A stretch of DNA of 64,000 nucleotides from Misgurnus anguillicaudatus (GCF_027580225.2 NC_073355.2:23277501-23341500), one strand, 5' to 3'; numbered from the stretch's first letter, positions 27,460 through 41,425 are shown. The notes: generated from the letters alone by a model not told the origin. Numbers and translations are program-made.

Positions 27460-28387
27460 TTAAGCAGCAATTCTCACTCATCCAGTTAGCCAATTTACAG
27501 GCTGCCATGAATGTAGATGTGGGTTTGAAGATTTTAGAAAGATTTATTCTAAAGATAAGTCTTGTTTGAAAGCTTAACCAACATGACCAATACCTCAATG
27601 AAAGCTATAGCTTTACGGTTTTCAGTATTGGTTTAACCAACAACAAGGCCTCACACAAGCAGAACATTGTTTTGGGGTGAACTATCATTTATAAATAAAG
27701 CTGAAACCATACCAATCCTCACCAAAGGCCTGTTGAGAGGGACAGGCCAACCTGATACTTGGAAACCTGTTTAGTGCAATGCTCAAACAAGTATATTCTT
27801 TTATTTAACAATGCTTTTAAGCTAAATTCTATCCAGCACAAACAGTTGTATAACGATAAACACCACAATTAACTTTCACAGTTGTAAAAGTTTGTGCATT
27901 GTGTCTTTTACTTGCTTGTGTACATGCAAACCTGTAAAATCTATGTGCTTTTACTTCAGAAAAAAATGCAATGCAAACCATTATGCAAAATTGTGTTAAA
28001 TCATCCTTTAGTTACATTGTGCATTAGCTATAAAATCGTATCATACCGATGTTTCCCCAACACATCGGCTAAGGGGAAAATGAACAGGACCACCAGTTTT
28101 TTAACAGGTTACCTTTTCAATAGCCTTCATTGGGACTGTTTGTGGCTCGGTTGAAACGTTTTTTTAAGATGTTTGCTTTTAGCTGTTGTTTGCATGCATC
28201 ACTCATTTGACAACTGTGATCACATGCAGGAATGCTGTCAAGTGGAATATTAGGAATTGGACTTATTTGCAGCTATACAATCAAATAACATTGTCCAAAG
28301 TAAACCAATCAGAAGAAAGCAGAAAAAAGTGGGAAGGGTTTCAGAATAACTCAGGTATGCGTGCTACTTTCACTTCAGTAAATGTTT

Positions 28388-28393
28388 AATAAA
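28388..28393 (+). terminator. candidate distal thra poly(A) signal
   Basis: AATAAA followed by a GT-rich stretch (TTTTTGTCTGTGAAG), a plausible cleavage environment. Other AATAAA sites nearer the stop are at 26724-26729 and 27694-27699. Which one ends thra transcripts cannot be told; a long 3'UTR of 2.9-4.6 kb is implied by any of them. Confidence 0.35.
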
Positions 28394-28525
28394 TGTTTTT
28401 GTCTGTGAAGTTCTCGTCTTTAATTGGCGTCACCCTTCTGTTGTCGTGTTATTTCTAGTTTATACAGGATTTCTCACATGTTCATTATGTTTAGGAATAT
28501 TTATTGAAATAATCAAAGCACTTTA

Positions 28526-28720
28526 GGGGGCGGTTTCCCATACAGGGTTTAGATTAATCCAGGATAGGCCTTAGTTATATTTGGACATTTAAGTAGTTTT
28601 TACAAACAAACCTTACAAAAAAACAATACTTCAAAATCAGTGCAAGATGTTTTTAAAAGAAGGCAGCTCAAACATGCAGTTTAGTCTAGGACTACGATAA
28701 GCCCTGTCTGGGAAACTGAT
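28526..28720. mobile_element. GGGGCGGTTTCCC palindromic MITE, copy 1
   Basis: GGGGCGGTTTCCCATACAGG on the left and CCCTGTCTGGGAAACTG on the right. Copy 2 is at 52755-52990. Confidence 0.7.
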
Positions 28721-28984
28721 TGATAAACACCTCTGCTCATTCTTACCACCACAAGAGGTCAGCAGAGAGACCTGAGATGCAGAAAACAATCATTCCAAAT
28801 GACAAACAATAACGTATTAAATAATGTCCTTTTAACAAATACAAGCATTATTCAATAGTCTTTATCTAAATTCATTCTTTACAATTCTCTGCCATTTGAT
28901 ATACAGCAAAGCTCTCAAGTTGCTAATGTAAATGATAAAATATGTAAGTTATATTTCCATATTTCTACCAATTGAGTTCCCGTA

Positions 28985-29125
28985 GTTCAATGTAGGGCCT
29001 TGCGCAAGCAGTGCAAAGATTGTTTGTTCATTTCTCACACATAAAGTACTGTAAAAATGTAAACTTTGACTGCACTGTTGTTTGTTTTGGATAAAACATC
29101 TGCCAAATGCATACAAGTAAATATA
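28985..29125 (+). repeat. tRNA-derived SINE fragment
   Basis: TAGTTCAATGTAGGGCCTTG resembles a decayed A-box/D-arm region, and the 3' part ends GGATAAAACATCTGCCAAAT, a tail common to fish SINEs. Not a functional tRNA. Confidence 0.5.
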
Positions 29126-29153
29126 GCTTTAAAGAACTATAATGAATAATTAA

Positions 29154-29439
29154 AGGGGACATTCATGGAAATTTTACTTTTTCTATGCTTAAGTGTTATA
29201 ATTGGGTCCAAAGTGCTTTTATCAACGTAGAAAATGTGAAAGAAAAAGATCAACCCAGTAACTTATTTTTGGTAAACCATTCTCTGCAAGCATGTGAAAA
29301 AATAGGTAATTGAAATTTGTCTCCCCTATAATAAATTATGATATGAAATATGATATTTTGAGCTAAAACTTCACATATGTACTCTGGGGACACCAAAGAT
29401 TTATTGTACATCTTTAAAAAGTCTTGTGAAATGTCCCCT
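29154..29439. mobile_element. TTAA-flanked palindromic element, 286 bp
   Basis: AGGGGACATTCATGG at left and AAATGTCCCCT at right, TTAA at 29150-29153 and 29440-29443. Same family as 54331-56074 and 63119-63649 (shared GTAGAAAATGTGAAAG and ATCAACCCAGTAACTTA). It may contribute the 3' end of dusp3 transcripts. Confidence 0.85.
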
Positions 29440-29561
29440 TTAACTCAAAATGCTTTAATTTTCTAGAATGATAATATCTATAGCATAAACAAAAAGGACA
29501 CTTACAATTACCAAAAATGAAATGACAAATATCAATTGATAACAAAAGAGTCAATTTAAAG

Positions 29562-30860
<1,299 letters not shown>

Positions 30861-31732
30861 GTCGACATCAAGACACCAAGCAGAAAATGTTCTTCACGTG
30901 CGTTGTGGCTGAGGTGTGATTTTGTCCAATATTTAATAATGGCCTGTTGTTTTCAGTGCATCCGTTTGACCTTTAATTCAAGACTGTACTTATGCTATTC
31001 AAATTAATCTGTTAGAAGATTTGTTTGTTTGGCCTAGAGAGAAATCACTACTGTCAAACGCTGACTGAAGTTTCTCGTTTTCTGTTATTGAGCCACTAGG
31101 TGTCGCCAAACAATTTAAAAACGACACTACGGCCTAAAATAGCCTAAATAACAGCGTTAACATTTTAAACTAGAACCAGGTATCGGGTAAGGAAAAGGTG
31201 CCTAATGAATTGTGAGTCATTTGTTAGTAATCCTGAATATGACAGCTGCTGAAATAAGGACAGGATTTTCTTAGCCTACATGTTTCTCTATGTGAAGTAG
31301 TCTAAATGTTCATTGCTTTGTTGTATATGGTTGAATGTAGTATGGTTATGAGTGTAGTAGTAGTAGTAATAATAATAGTTATGCTTTTAGCATATCATAA
31401 ACATAGCAGCAATTGTACTGTTGTTGTTGCTGGATATATGGATAAAATAAAACATGCACAAGCACATTTTCAAAAAAAAAAATCTTGACATTTTTGAGAA
31501 TTAAATAGACACAATTATGTGTATGTTAATACCTAACGGTACACATGAGAAGAAAGTAAAGTGATTTTCGTGTGCCCATTTAGGAGTGTGTAAAATCTGT
31601 GCCAGTCATTTTAAAGCTGACCTTTACACAGGAAACCGTATTCAATGGCAGCAGTTTTTCCTATAGACAGTTAAAGTTGCAGGCTTTGTAATATTTGGTA
31701 CAAGATGGTACAAGAGAGCTAGACAATGGCAT
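30861..31732. other. dusp3-dlx4a intergenic region
   Basis: About 0.87 kb from the dusp3 ATG to the candidate dlx4a poly(A) signal. It must hold the dusp3 promoter. No TATA box stands out. It contains a poly-GTA/AAT microsatellite near 31350-31370. No dlx3 exon is present. Confidence 0.5.
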
Positions 31733-31738
31733 TTTATT
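31733..31738 (-). terminator. candidate dlx4a poly(A) signal
   Basis: AATAAA on the - strand, about 230 bases past the dlx4a stop. It is the first canonical signal met in that direction, so a short 3'UTR is likely. If used, only about 0.85 kb separates the dlx4a transcript end from the dusp3 start codon. Confidence 0.5.
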
Positions 31739-31965
31739 CAAACTTACAAAAGAGCGTACAAAATCCAAGTATAGTTTAGAGAGAGGTCAGGTTGTCGTGC
31801 CAGTCTTTTTTTAAGCAATTCCCCACACAAACCTGCAAGCAACAAAACATTTCAGCAACACAAATCTTCATGAAACTTGAGAGAAATTTGACTGTGAGAA
31901 AACAGGGCTGGCGTGATCTAAAACACAGTGTACTGATCAGAATCAGTAAGGGGGTGCAAATCCAG

Positions 31966-32220
31966 TCACATCATCTGAGTTCTAGGCATTGGGTCTTGAT
32001 GATGACCAGGGTACCAGTGTCCAAAAGAGTTCATATATCCTCCAGAGTGGATGGGGGCACTCTTGCTTGACATGGAAACGTCCCACAGGGGTGGCATTCC
32101 AGGTGAACATGGTGGTCCGGAGACTGAAGCTGCTTGAAGGTGTTCTCCTTCTCCTCCACTCGGGCCGTGTTTCATTATTTTTTTGTACTTGGAACGTTTG
32201 TTCTGAAACCATATTTTAAC
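31966..32220 (-). CDS. dlx4a: dlx4a coding exon 3 (recognition helix and C-terminus)
   Basis: The acceptor is TTTTTTGCAG on the - strand. Encodes [19 protein letters not shown] and the C-terminal domain with [12 protein letters not shown] and the [17 protein letters not shown] motif, ending TGA at 31966-31968. Confidence 0.96.
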   Translation of the reverse strand, partial: VKIWFQNKRSKYKKIMKHGPSGGEGEHLQAASVSGPPCSPGMPPLWDVSMSSKSAPIHSGGYMNSFGHWYPGHHQDPMPRTQMM

Positions 32221-35200
32221 CTGCAAAAAATAAATTTGCAGTTGTTATTATTTGTATTTAAAAACACAAATATATGATTGTAAAACATTTTTTTTTTATA
32301 TTCTATGACCCAGATCCTTCAGGGTTAGTTTTTGATGGCTTTATGTGAAAACTTAATGTGAGATTTCTAACCAGCAGTTTAAGCATGAAATTCGGGTATA
32401 CAAAAGGGCTCCTGCTAGCACCAGCACGCCTTCAGCTTGCTGTAAGCAGGAGGGTTAAAAGCTTGACAGTTCAAAACATTATTGCTTTTACTTGTGATCT
32501 GTCCAACATTTTACCAAGAGCTTATCCCGACACAAGCTGCTTGCATGCCTGTATGTGACGAAAACAATGCCTGATAAAACATGCATCGTGTATTTCATTT
32601 CTTAATGATATGACTCGTATGGAAAATTCATGCTAATTGTGATTTTACAGTGGTTGTTAAAAACCAGTGATAGCCACAGAGCAGTAAAATCATCTGTAAT
32701 GAAACATAATTACGGTCATGTTTTTTCTGTTTGAAAGTCCAATTACGCCTTTAAGGTTTTCTTTCCACATTGACACCCAAAATAATTATTTTAATTCAGG
32801 CATTCCCAATAGTTTTTTAATCTGATATTACTCTTACTGCAATCTCAGCGGAACGCCTCTGTCATGTGGTGAAACCTAATGTTCCTGTTCTTTCGTGTTA
32901 TTTTTATCACTAAAATGATTGCTGTATGCATTATTTTCAGAAAAAAAGATGAAAACAAGCCGCCGTGCAAAAGGGCAAGAAAGGTCCCAGGGGCAACATT
33001 CAAAAGGTAAGAAAAGTAATTAGGATTTCTTTGAGTTGTGTCATATTTGAACTGAACAAATGGGCCTTAATTATACTGGTGTGGATTTCACTGACAGCGG
33101 CAATGACAGGGTCTCCGTTGTTCCATTAAGCACAAGATTGGTGCAACTAATAAAGAGTATTGGCACATGGACATGGCCACACACGTAAGCATAAATCTTC
33201 AAGTTTTGATATGGGTCTCTTTACTGCTCAAATCTAAGATAGCTTGTTGCATGACATGGTAACATGCAAATATTATATCTAAATCACTTTAATGTATACA
33301 GGTTTAGACTGTCATAAAATTTTCACTTAAATAAGCATTGTTCATCTGTGTCACTAGATAAACCACATTTTTTAGGTTACTTGTCAATCATTTTTTACAG
33401 TGTTTAACTGTAAATGACCTGGGGGGGAAATAACAAAACTAATGAATCAGGTGGATCACTTCCAAACTAAAACAGAGTAATATATGTATGGCTGTAATTT
33501 GAGAAGATTCATTTACGCAACACACAATAATTAGACTAAGTAGTTACAATAATAATAGCAATAAAAATAATGATGTTATGTCTGGGACAAGATCTAAAAA
33601 TGGTATACTGTTGTATTGCTTCATTTGTTGTATGCTTTATTTAGTTCACTTCCATGTGTTAAAATTCAGTACACTGAATCTTTATTATTTTATATTATTT
33701 TAAGGGAATGGGATAAATAGAATCCATTGGTTATATGGACAAAGGGAATAAACACATTTATGTCATGCTTTAATTTTAATAATGTATATAGATGTTGTTT
33801 ATATGATATTAGTATAGAGTAAAGAATACATTTTAATATTAAACAAAGTTCAATATAATTATCAATATATTACAACAAGAAAGGATGTGTATGTTACTTA
33901 ATACAAATTATTGCATAGATTATTGTGCAAGAATGTTTAGTTTGCAAAATGTTTCTGTGCTGTGTTTCTTATTTTATCTTTTGTTGAAAGCACACAAGTT
34001 GACCCTGTCTTTAAAAACAGAGGAGATCAAATCCTTCTTAAGTCCCAAAATAGTTCCCTCATATGCCTTCAAGAAAAATGTGAAATTATGCAAATTAATC
34101 TTTTATTTATTTATTTATTTATATTAAATTATTTATTGATGGATACTGGTTATTGTTTAATATAAATTTGTAAGAATGTGATATATTATATGCCTTCCTG
34201 ACATCATTTATAAAAAGCGCGTGAGGATGGCTGGCACATGAACTGTAGACAAAAAAAACGCTTGTTGAATGCTGTAATTTTCGTAAAAAATATTCATATT
34301 TGTTGCTTTCTTTCTTTTATGCTTTACTTATGCTGTCAGTCACTAATATTATGTCCAATATTAACTTGTAGGCTATGTTTTAAATAAGAAAAGTATACAG
34401 GTTTAATATAACATGAGGATCCGTAAATTATTACAATTATTATTATTCTCTTACTTTACCAACTTCAGTCAATCACGTAAAAACACATAATATAACTTTA
34501 GTCATAAATTAACAAATTGTTCAAAATATTTCATGACGTTTTGACCCAAATAATTTAAACTTTTAGTTGAATCCGTCTTAAAAACTGATGCAACAAACAA
34601 TAAAAACTGTGCCAACCCCTGCGATTGCAGTTTGTTATTTATGAGTGTCCTTTTAAAGTTCAGCACATATTTATTCAGAGACATCTGTAATTTACGTGCT
34701 TTATGTGAAAGTGTAAAGATTGAAAACGTGCAGAAAAGCTTAACTAAAACCTTCCACTAAAGTTATAGAAAGTGCTTCGGCAATCGGACAAATAGTCTTT
34801 GTTCGTTATTTCAATTGACTCCTAGTCCTACCTAAACAGTTTTTGACGCGAAAGCTGACATCTTGACAGTTTCATTGCTCTTGGGCTTAAATGTATATTG
34901 TGTTACATATTGTCACCGTTGGTAGAATAAACATAACGCAGAAACGTATTTGGGGGAATTATCCATTCACAGCGTAGCCAGCTAAATTTGCCCAAACTTG
35001 AATTTTCTTTGTATAAAACCTTATCATATTAAACACATACTTTTACCTTGCTACTTAGTAAAGCACTTTTTCCTGTTGCTCGTACAGACAGACCTCTAAA
35101 CCAGTAGGCCTACTTAAACTGTTTGGCTTTTGGCAAATGAATAAGATTTTTTATGTCCCCCATTGCACACACAGAATTAAATAAATTTTTTATATTTCGT

Positions 35201-36969
35201 TTCGTTCAGTATTGTTATATTTCCATACCTGGGTTTGTGTCAGACCCAGTTTGGCTGCCAGGTCGGCGCGTTCCGGGAGCGCGAGGTACTGGGTCTGCTG
35301 GAAGCGCTGGTTGAGCGCCTGCAGCTGGAGACTCGAGTAGATGGTTCGGGGTTTGCGAATCTTCTTCCCCTTTCCGTTTAGCCGTATTTCTCCACTTTCA
35401 ATGGAATTTTGCTTCTCTGAATCTTGGGTGAGAAATGTGGAAATACACATAAATATATAAAATAAGCAGGCTATTTGATACTGTATCGCAAACAACTAAA
35501 TAATAATAACAAAACACCACATCAAGATACTGAAAATAAGTACATTTCTTAAGCATGTAGGACATTGTGCTAAAATAAAACACGTTTACAACTCTACACA
35601 ATTACCTATTTATTGCGCGTTTTGGCAAACTGAAAACCACTCTTTTGCTTTAGGGTGTGCTGACAATTCATCAAATGAATATGACAGCCAGTCAAGACTT
35701 GTAGCTTATTTTGAGTCTGCTTAGTGCAAAAAAGTTTAAGATTGTCATTTTTATAGAAATATCATTTGACCTGATATAAGACGTGGGAGTAAGACTAAGA
35801 AAAACTTATAAAAAAAAAGACTTCCCATTCGTATTTAATTTGGATAGACAATTAGAAGAAAATGCATCTGTTTGGAGGAAGAAAACTTTTGACTGAAGAG
35901 CACGTTTGAGTGTGGATTGTCTGAGGAACTGGTCGTGCAATTACTTGCATTCCTAATTGAAGTCATTAAAGTATATTAGTATATATTACGGTCACGGCAT
36001 GTAATACTAACATATACAAATTATAGGCATTTTTGTTTTTTAAGGAGACTGGGTAGACACACACAATCGAATGCTCAGACTGCGGGTAAAACGCCAACGA
36101 ATAAATTGGTTCTTAAGAATTTGCGCGTAACGAAATAAGCTTTTTATTAATTAGTTATATGCATATTTCTATTTGTTTTGCAAACAGTCTAACAGTTTTC
36201 TACTATGGTGATTTAATTTGTGACCCGTTTATTTTATACACTAAATAGCATTCAAAGTAACCATATAGTATTTTTTAAGTTTTGTTCGTTTTTTAATGTT
36301 AGTTTATTTTTTGTATCTAATCAAAATGTTTATATTTGTTTAAATAAGCACAAAAATGGCAATCTTCAAAATGAGAACATAACAGCATATAAAAGTTAAA
36401 TTAAATATCAAACAACCCGTTATTTAAATGGCTTCTCAACCGTATTAATTTATTCAAAATTAAAACACAAACTTTAAGAACAATACTTCTCCAACCCAAA
36501 TGATGCAATATACAGAAATCCGTAATTCAGTAGGTTAAAGTCTCAAAACCAATAACTTTTTACAATTAACTTACAAATAACTTTGTATTTTCTCGTTTTT
36601 CGATTATTATTATTTGTAATTCTATATTCTTGTGGAAAAACAAAAGCCCACTTTACCTGCGTCCTCGACCCGTGAATGGCCGACTGCGCTGTTGTGATTG
36701 TTGTGTTGATAGGGTAAGTAAGCTCCCGGGTGGTGATGAGCGCTTGGGTAGTGGTAACTCAGCGGACGCCCGTATGAAGCGGCTCCAGAGGAGAAGGCCG
36801 TATCGTACTGCGGATGTGCGCCTTGGTGTAAACCGTGCACCGGATAATGCGCATGTGACACACCTGGCGAATGCTGCTGGTGAGACTGGTAGCCGTGACT
36901 GAACTCCAGAAATGCCGATTTCGAGGGATCTGCAGCCACCAAACTTTCAGACAATGAAGTCATAGTCAT
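31966..36969 (-). CDS. dlx4a: Distal-less homeobox protein, dlx4a type, full coding span
   Basis: Developmental transcription factor for pharyngeal arches, placodes and fins. Coding exons in transcript order: 36657-36969, 35229-35422, 31966-32220. These total 762 nt and 253 residues. The N-terminal Distal-less region begins [20 protein letters not shown] and has a His/Tyr-rich stretch (about residues 26-95). The homeodomain is residues 126-185 with R130, Q175 and N176 ([11 protein letters not shown] in helix 3). The C-terminus is Gly/Pro/His-rich and ends [32 protein letters not shown] and the rest of the protein closely resemble zebrafish Dlx4a (Dlx8). Three exons with an intron splitting the homeodomain before VKIWF is the standard dlx structure. 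The partner dlx3 gene is absent from the window. Confidence 0.93.
32221..35228. other. dlx4a intron 2 with a candidate conserved element
   Basis: Mostly AT-rich. 32930-33190 is more complex, with GGGCCTTAATTATACTGG, AGCGGCAATGACAGGGTC and TTCCATTAAGCACAAG; the TAATTA core fits homeodomain binding. No repeat family is recognised in this stretch. Confidence 0.35.
35229..35422 (-). CDS. dlx4a: dlx4a coding exon 2 (homeodomain N-terminal part)
   Basis: The acceptor is TCACCCAAG and the donor GTATGG on the - strand. Encodes residues 105-169: [20 protein letters not shown], then homeodomain helices 1 and 2 to LGLTQTQ. The intron follows homeodomain residue 44, the conserved dlx position. Confidence 0.96.
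35423..36656. other. dlx4a intron 1
   Basis: AT-rich intron of 1.2 kb. No repeat with clear ends and no additional exon seen. Confidence 0.5.
36657..36969 (-). CDS. dlx4a: dlx4a coding exon 1
   Basis: Encodes residues 1-104 plus one base of D105. An in-frame TAA lies two codons upstream of the ATG, so this is the first in-frame start; M3 is a second possible start. His- and Tyr-rich ([19 protein letters not shown]). The donor is GTAAAG on the - strand. Confidence 0.94.
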
Positions 36970-36988
36970 TTTTTAGAGTTATGTCCAT
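36947..36988 (-). promoter_or_regulatory. overlapping upstream ORF at dlx4a start
   Basis: An ATG at 36986-36988 (- strand) opens a 13-codon [16 protein letters not shown] and stop, in another frame, overlapping the dlx4a start codon and ending inside exon 1. It could restrain dlx4a translation if the 5'UTR begins upstream of it. Confidence 0.45.
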
Positions 36989-37189
36989 TAGACCGATGCA
37001 CCACAAAAACACCATCTATTAAAGAGAGTCATGTGATCTTCTTAACCTTAGAGAGATTCATGTCGCCAATTTCTCAGATTGCCTGGAAATGCGTCGCTCA
37101 TGAGTTTGCTTTCGTTTTAAGCTGTGTCTGTGAAGTTATTCTCAACTCTCTAGTCACATACTCGAGTTAAACTGCAGGAGTGAGTGCGC

Positions 37190-37210
37190 ACTCTCTTATT
37201 GGCTGCATGC
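37190..37210 (-). promoter_or_regulatory. CCAAT-type promoter element of dlx4a
   Basis: The - strand reads GCCAATAAGAG at about 230 bases upstream of the dlx4a ATG, a CCAAT box running into an A/T-rich step. Its position suits a core promoter, but the transcription start is not known. Confidence 0.3.
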
Positions 37211-40200
37211 GCCCTCTACGTCATTTTTTCAGATCCGTGACGCAATCAGTGTACTATTTGCGAAACATCACAGTTCCCACATTCGCAACAACGTTGAACT
37301 TTGGTTTTCTTTGTAAGTGTTTTACATTTCTGCTCTGAGTACCAAATAACACGTTATAATATCATAATTAAAAAAATTATCCATCTAGGCTATAAATGCC
37401 TGATTTAGCAACAATGAAAGATGATGGCAAAGGAATGTCCTGAATGCATGATAAAGTTTTTAAACAAAGACATTAAATTATTATTCGACAGGGACAGATA
37501 CACAAGAAAAAATATACTAATTATTCTGCTTCGTTTCCGTCGAAAGTCTGTCCACTTTTTTATGCCTGAGAGGAGGAGCAGTGCAAAGAGCCGCTATTGA
37601 TGCAAAGTTGTTACATGTCTTGGTTGGAAGACACGTGTTATTAACTTAAAATAGTGACGTGTCGAGAAATACACAAATTATGGGTGCTTTTATCTTCTGC
37701 CAGCATTCTTCACCACACAGGTACAACCTAACCGTCACGACACGCCCAGTCTCAATGCTTCAGTCCTAAAGCCTGCCAGTCCAGAGTGTTGTGCTTCTGC
37801 TCCTACTTGCCACTAAACAGTATTACTGAAACCTGACCTTTAAAGGCCAAAATTGGATCAACCGGTGCAACCAAACACACGTGCATTGTTGTGCTATTGA
37901 GATATTTCTGACCTACAAAATATTATATCTACATGACTACAAAATTCACAATACAACATTTGACAAAGTGTAAATAACTCCTATAGTTTTTAACATCTGA
38001 AAAACTTTTTAAGCAAAGAAAAGTTGGTCCTAAATCTTCAAAAAGGAACAGGGGGATATATAGAGAGTCTGATAAACCATGGGCCAGAGTGATAGAGAAT
38101 AAGAATACTACAGTACTAAGCGAGAGACAGAAAAAGAAAGAGAAATGTAGACTCCATCATAGTCTGTAATTACATGTACATTATAGAGGAGAACAAAGCA
38201 AGCCCCTGAAGTCATAACACAAGCATATACCCTCACTTTGGTTTTCATTCACACTGAGGGAAGGGAGGTTAATAACAATACTTCTCATCCTTACTCCAGA
38301 CTAGCTGGCGTCGTCACTGTTTCTCTGTTTTTGTGTGCATGTATGTATATAATTCTGCACTCTGTTGCCAAGATACTGTGTATTGTGTTAGTGTGTTTGT
38401 TGCAGTTGATTTGAGGGCAGGTGAAAATGGCACATGTTTCACTCATCACTGGCCCCTGTTGTGCTTATGTTGAAGCCCAGCACTGACAAATGTGCCTATT
38501 TTTCTGTTTATTTGAACTGAATTAAATTGATTAGAAATGTTTCACTATAGTTGATCCAAAAAGTGGTATGTAAGTTTAGGGATATACATCTCTGAAAACA
38601 TTTTTGGAACAGAGTTTTCTTTCAAATTAATGTGTGCTTTGGTTGCTTAACATATTATATAATGTATATTGTTAAAGGATTGTCACATTCATTTAATTTT
38701 TATTAATGCTTCATTTAAAATAAGCTTTATTGTCAGTCAAGCTTCAGGTAGCAATATGGAAAGACACTTCCAAATTTCCACAGCACCCTAAGAGACTATT
38801 GATGCACACATATAAGTCCCCTAAAGTTTGTTTCTTAGCTTACAGTTTGAAATGCCTCCCTGTATGCTTTGTAGTTTATTTAAATCTATTTATGAATATT
38901 TAGCTCTATAATTAGAAATACAAATCTTATTCTTTACAGCCTTAATTAAAAAAATAATAATTTTAAAATCTCTTTAAAATGTCACTTTTATGCATATTTG
39001 TATTATATATGTACGTGGATACTACGTAACATTAAGGCTTTTCAACAGATGCTTCCCTAACGCGGGTGTAAAATAACCTGTTAAACATCATCCAAAAAAA
39101 AAAGAAAAAACTTCTTAACTATTACTTGTGGTTTTCAGATATCACAAACCAATCGTCAATTAGATGATAACTCCTCAACATAATATTGGGCAAGTTAATC
39201 GCAGTTGATAAAATCTGCTCTTCCTCACTGAAACGATAAATCTCGATTAAACGGTACAGGCGCGTGCTGACGCAACAGAAAAGACATTAAACGCCTAATG
39301 AAGATTCATCAGCGCCAGTAAATCTAAAATAAAAGTGTTTAAAATCTGTTTCGGATAATTATAATGTTTTTCTTGTTAATTAATTTGTCTTTATTTAATT
39401 AGTTTCTTTGCCATAATCATTTTTTATGAGATAAACCACAGCTTTTGAACCTTTCATAACTTATTATTATTATTATAAAGACTGGAATTGTATAAACTTT
39501 ATTTAGTTATTAATTGGATACAAATCTTTTCTCTCTTATTAGCAAGTGATCTGTCATTACTAATACAGTGTGAAGTGCAATTTTTGAATGTGCTGTCCGG
39601 TGCTTGGTCAGATACTTGATAGTGGCCGACGTAATAAAATTTGCGACATTTTGATTAGTTTTAGTAATATTTTAAACAATACGAATTATATCTGATGTTT
39701 GGCTATAAAACCGATTTAAAAAATATATAGCATATAATATTAATGATTTATTTGCGCTGTATATTCGATGTATGACTCAGCTGTAAAATAAAAAGAATCA
39801 CTTTCAAATACTGTTTGTTTTAGTTGTTTTAAGTTGTTTAAAAGGAAATTAACAAAGTAAGGCTCGTTAGAAGGCATAAGTCTATAATGTAGTATACTAA
39901 AATAGGATATAAAAATAAATATGATGCCATTTCAAAAGTGGCATGTCTTTTAAATGTCTGAAAAGATAATAAATAATTTAAAATATATCATCCAGGAAAG
40001 TTAACTTTAAAGGGAAAGCATTGTCTGAAACATAAGTTTTCTTGGATTTAACTTCAATAAGTATCTCGCACATGCTCAGTATTTTTATACATTTTTATTA
40101 TTCTCCCTTTGTCATCTATATATTAATTTCTCTTCTGGTAAACAATCTTTGTGGTGTAGGTGAGAGTGATCCATCTGCTCCTCTTTGCATGATTGTTACA

Positions 40201-41425
40201 ATAATTTCAGACCACACAGTCAGTGCTAATGGATAAAACAATTCTGTCAATGAGAAAACAGTGAGTAGAAGATGAGTTTAAATATAATCTGTAATACATC
40301 ATTCACATAATAGGATTATAATGCAGGTCTACATAAAACGCAAAAATATCTTTTGATATAAAAATCAAGGACGCAGTCATCCCAATGCATGCAAAGCACT
40401 TACATTATCTTCCAAACAATTCAACCTTTCTGTTGGGAATGCATGAGTTAACTTTCCTTTTAAACAGCAATTAGTTTGAACAACAGGCCAGATATTCAGT
40501 CTTTTGTCTGTGCTAAATGGTGAAAGTGAATATGAGAGATATCAGCATTCAAGTCTAACCCCATGACCCTGCTTCTCACTGATGTCTCGGGTGCCTTTAC
40601 CTGTCAAAGTTATGAAAGTACTTGACAAGTGTGTTTGTCTGTGAGTGTTTTTTTAAACTAGCTGCAGGGTTTTGGGTGGTTTAAGGCACTGCTCAATCTG
40701 GGCGGTACACCAGAGAGACAGATTGTCTCCTTCTGTCTGGAGGCTGCCAGCAACATCAAAGGTGTTGATTTGGACTCATTGGTCCTTTGAAATTTGCCGA
40801 AGTTCTCTGTACCTCTCTCTTGTTCCTCTTTCAATTTCTGTCTCTCCCTCTTTCTTTCTCCTCTTCCATGATGTGCCATCTGCGAGCAGGCTCTGGCAGG
40901 TTTGTCCTGTGCCCATGGGCAGCTGGAAGAGAAACAGTGAGTGGGAAGTAGTGGGTAGAAGGTTATTGAAGGGCTGACTTACTCTGAAGGGCACAGACTT
41001 TTGGCAAAGTGTCTAACTTACCAAACCCCGAGGACATAGATGATCCATGATCATCAATCATCTAAACTCTGAAGATATTCTGTGTTACAGCAAGAAATCG
41101 TCTGTATTTATGTCTTTCTTTCTTTCTCTGTGTCAGTCTGCCTGTGACAGTAATTCTATGGCCAGTGACCAACAACAAAAAATGTAGTAACGTCTGTACT
41201 GTAAAAAGTTTATACTGTGTGAATAAACAGTGTAATTTAGTTTTGTTTAACTGGCATGATCCACAGATCTTGGAAATGTCTCATACTGTAAGCCCATACA
41301 GGTTGATTGAACTTAAAAAATTTATGGAAACTCGTTGCCCTAAAAAAGTTATGTTTGCCTGGTTGAAATAACAATTAATTTTAAGTTTAACATACTTAAT
41401 GTTTTAATTTCTTCCAATATTCCTG
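37211..41425. other. noncoding dlx4a upstream region
   Basis: No exons recognised. 39130-39330 has clustered homeodomain-like sites (GTCAATTAGATGATAAC, GTTAATCGCAGTTGAT, GATTAAACGG, CCTAATGAAG) and few repeats, so it is a candidate enhancer 2.2 kb upstream. 40560-41000 is GC-richer with a pyrimidine tract; its ORFs look accidental. Confidence 0.35.

Noticed and set aside
32082..32219. + strand and alternative-frame ORFs over dlx4a exon 3
   Set aside because: Shadows of the homeodomain exon; no independent features.
36630..36902. 90-codon + strand ORF over dlx4a exon 1
   Set aside because: Antisense shadow of the dlx4a coding exon.
40672..40977. 101-codon ORF in a GC-richer stretch upstream of dlx4a
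   Set aside because: Overlapping frames open on both strands, pyrimidine-tract driven, no domain.
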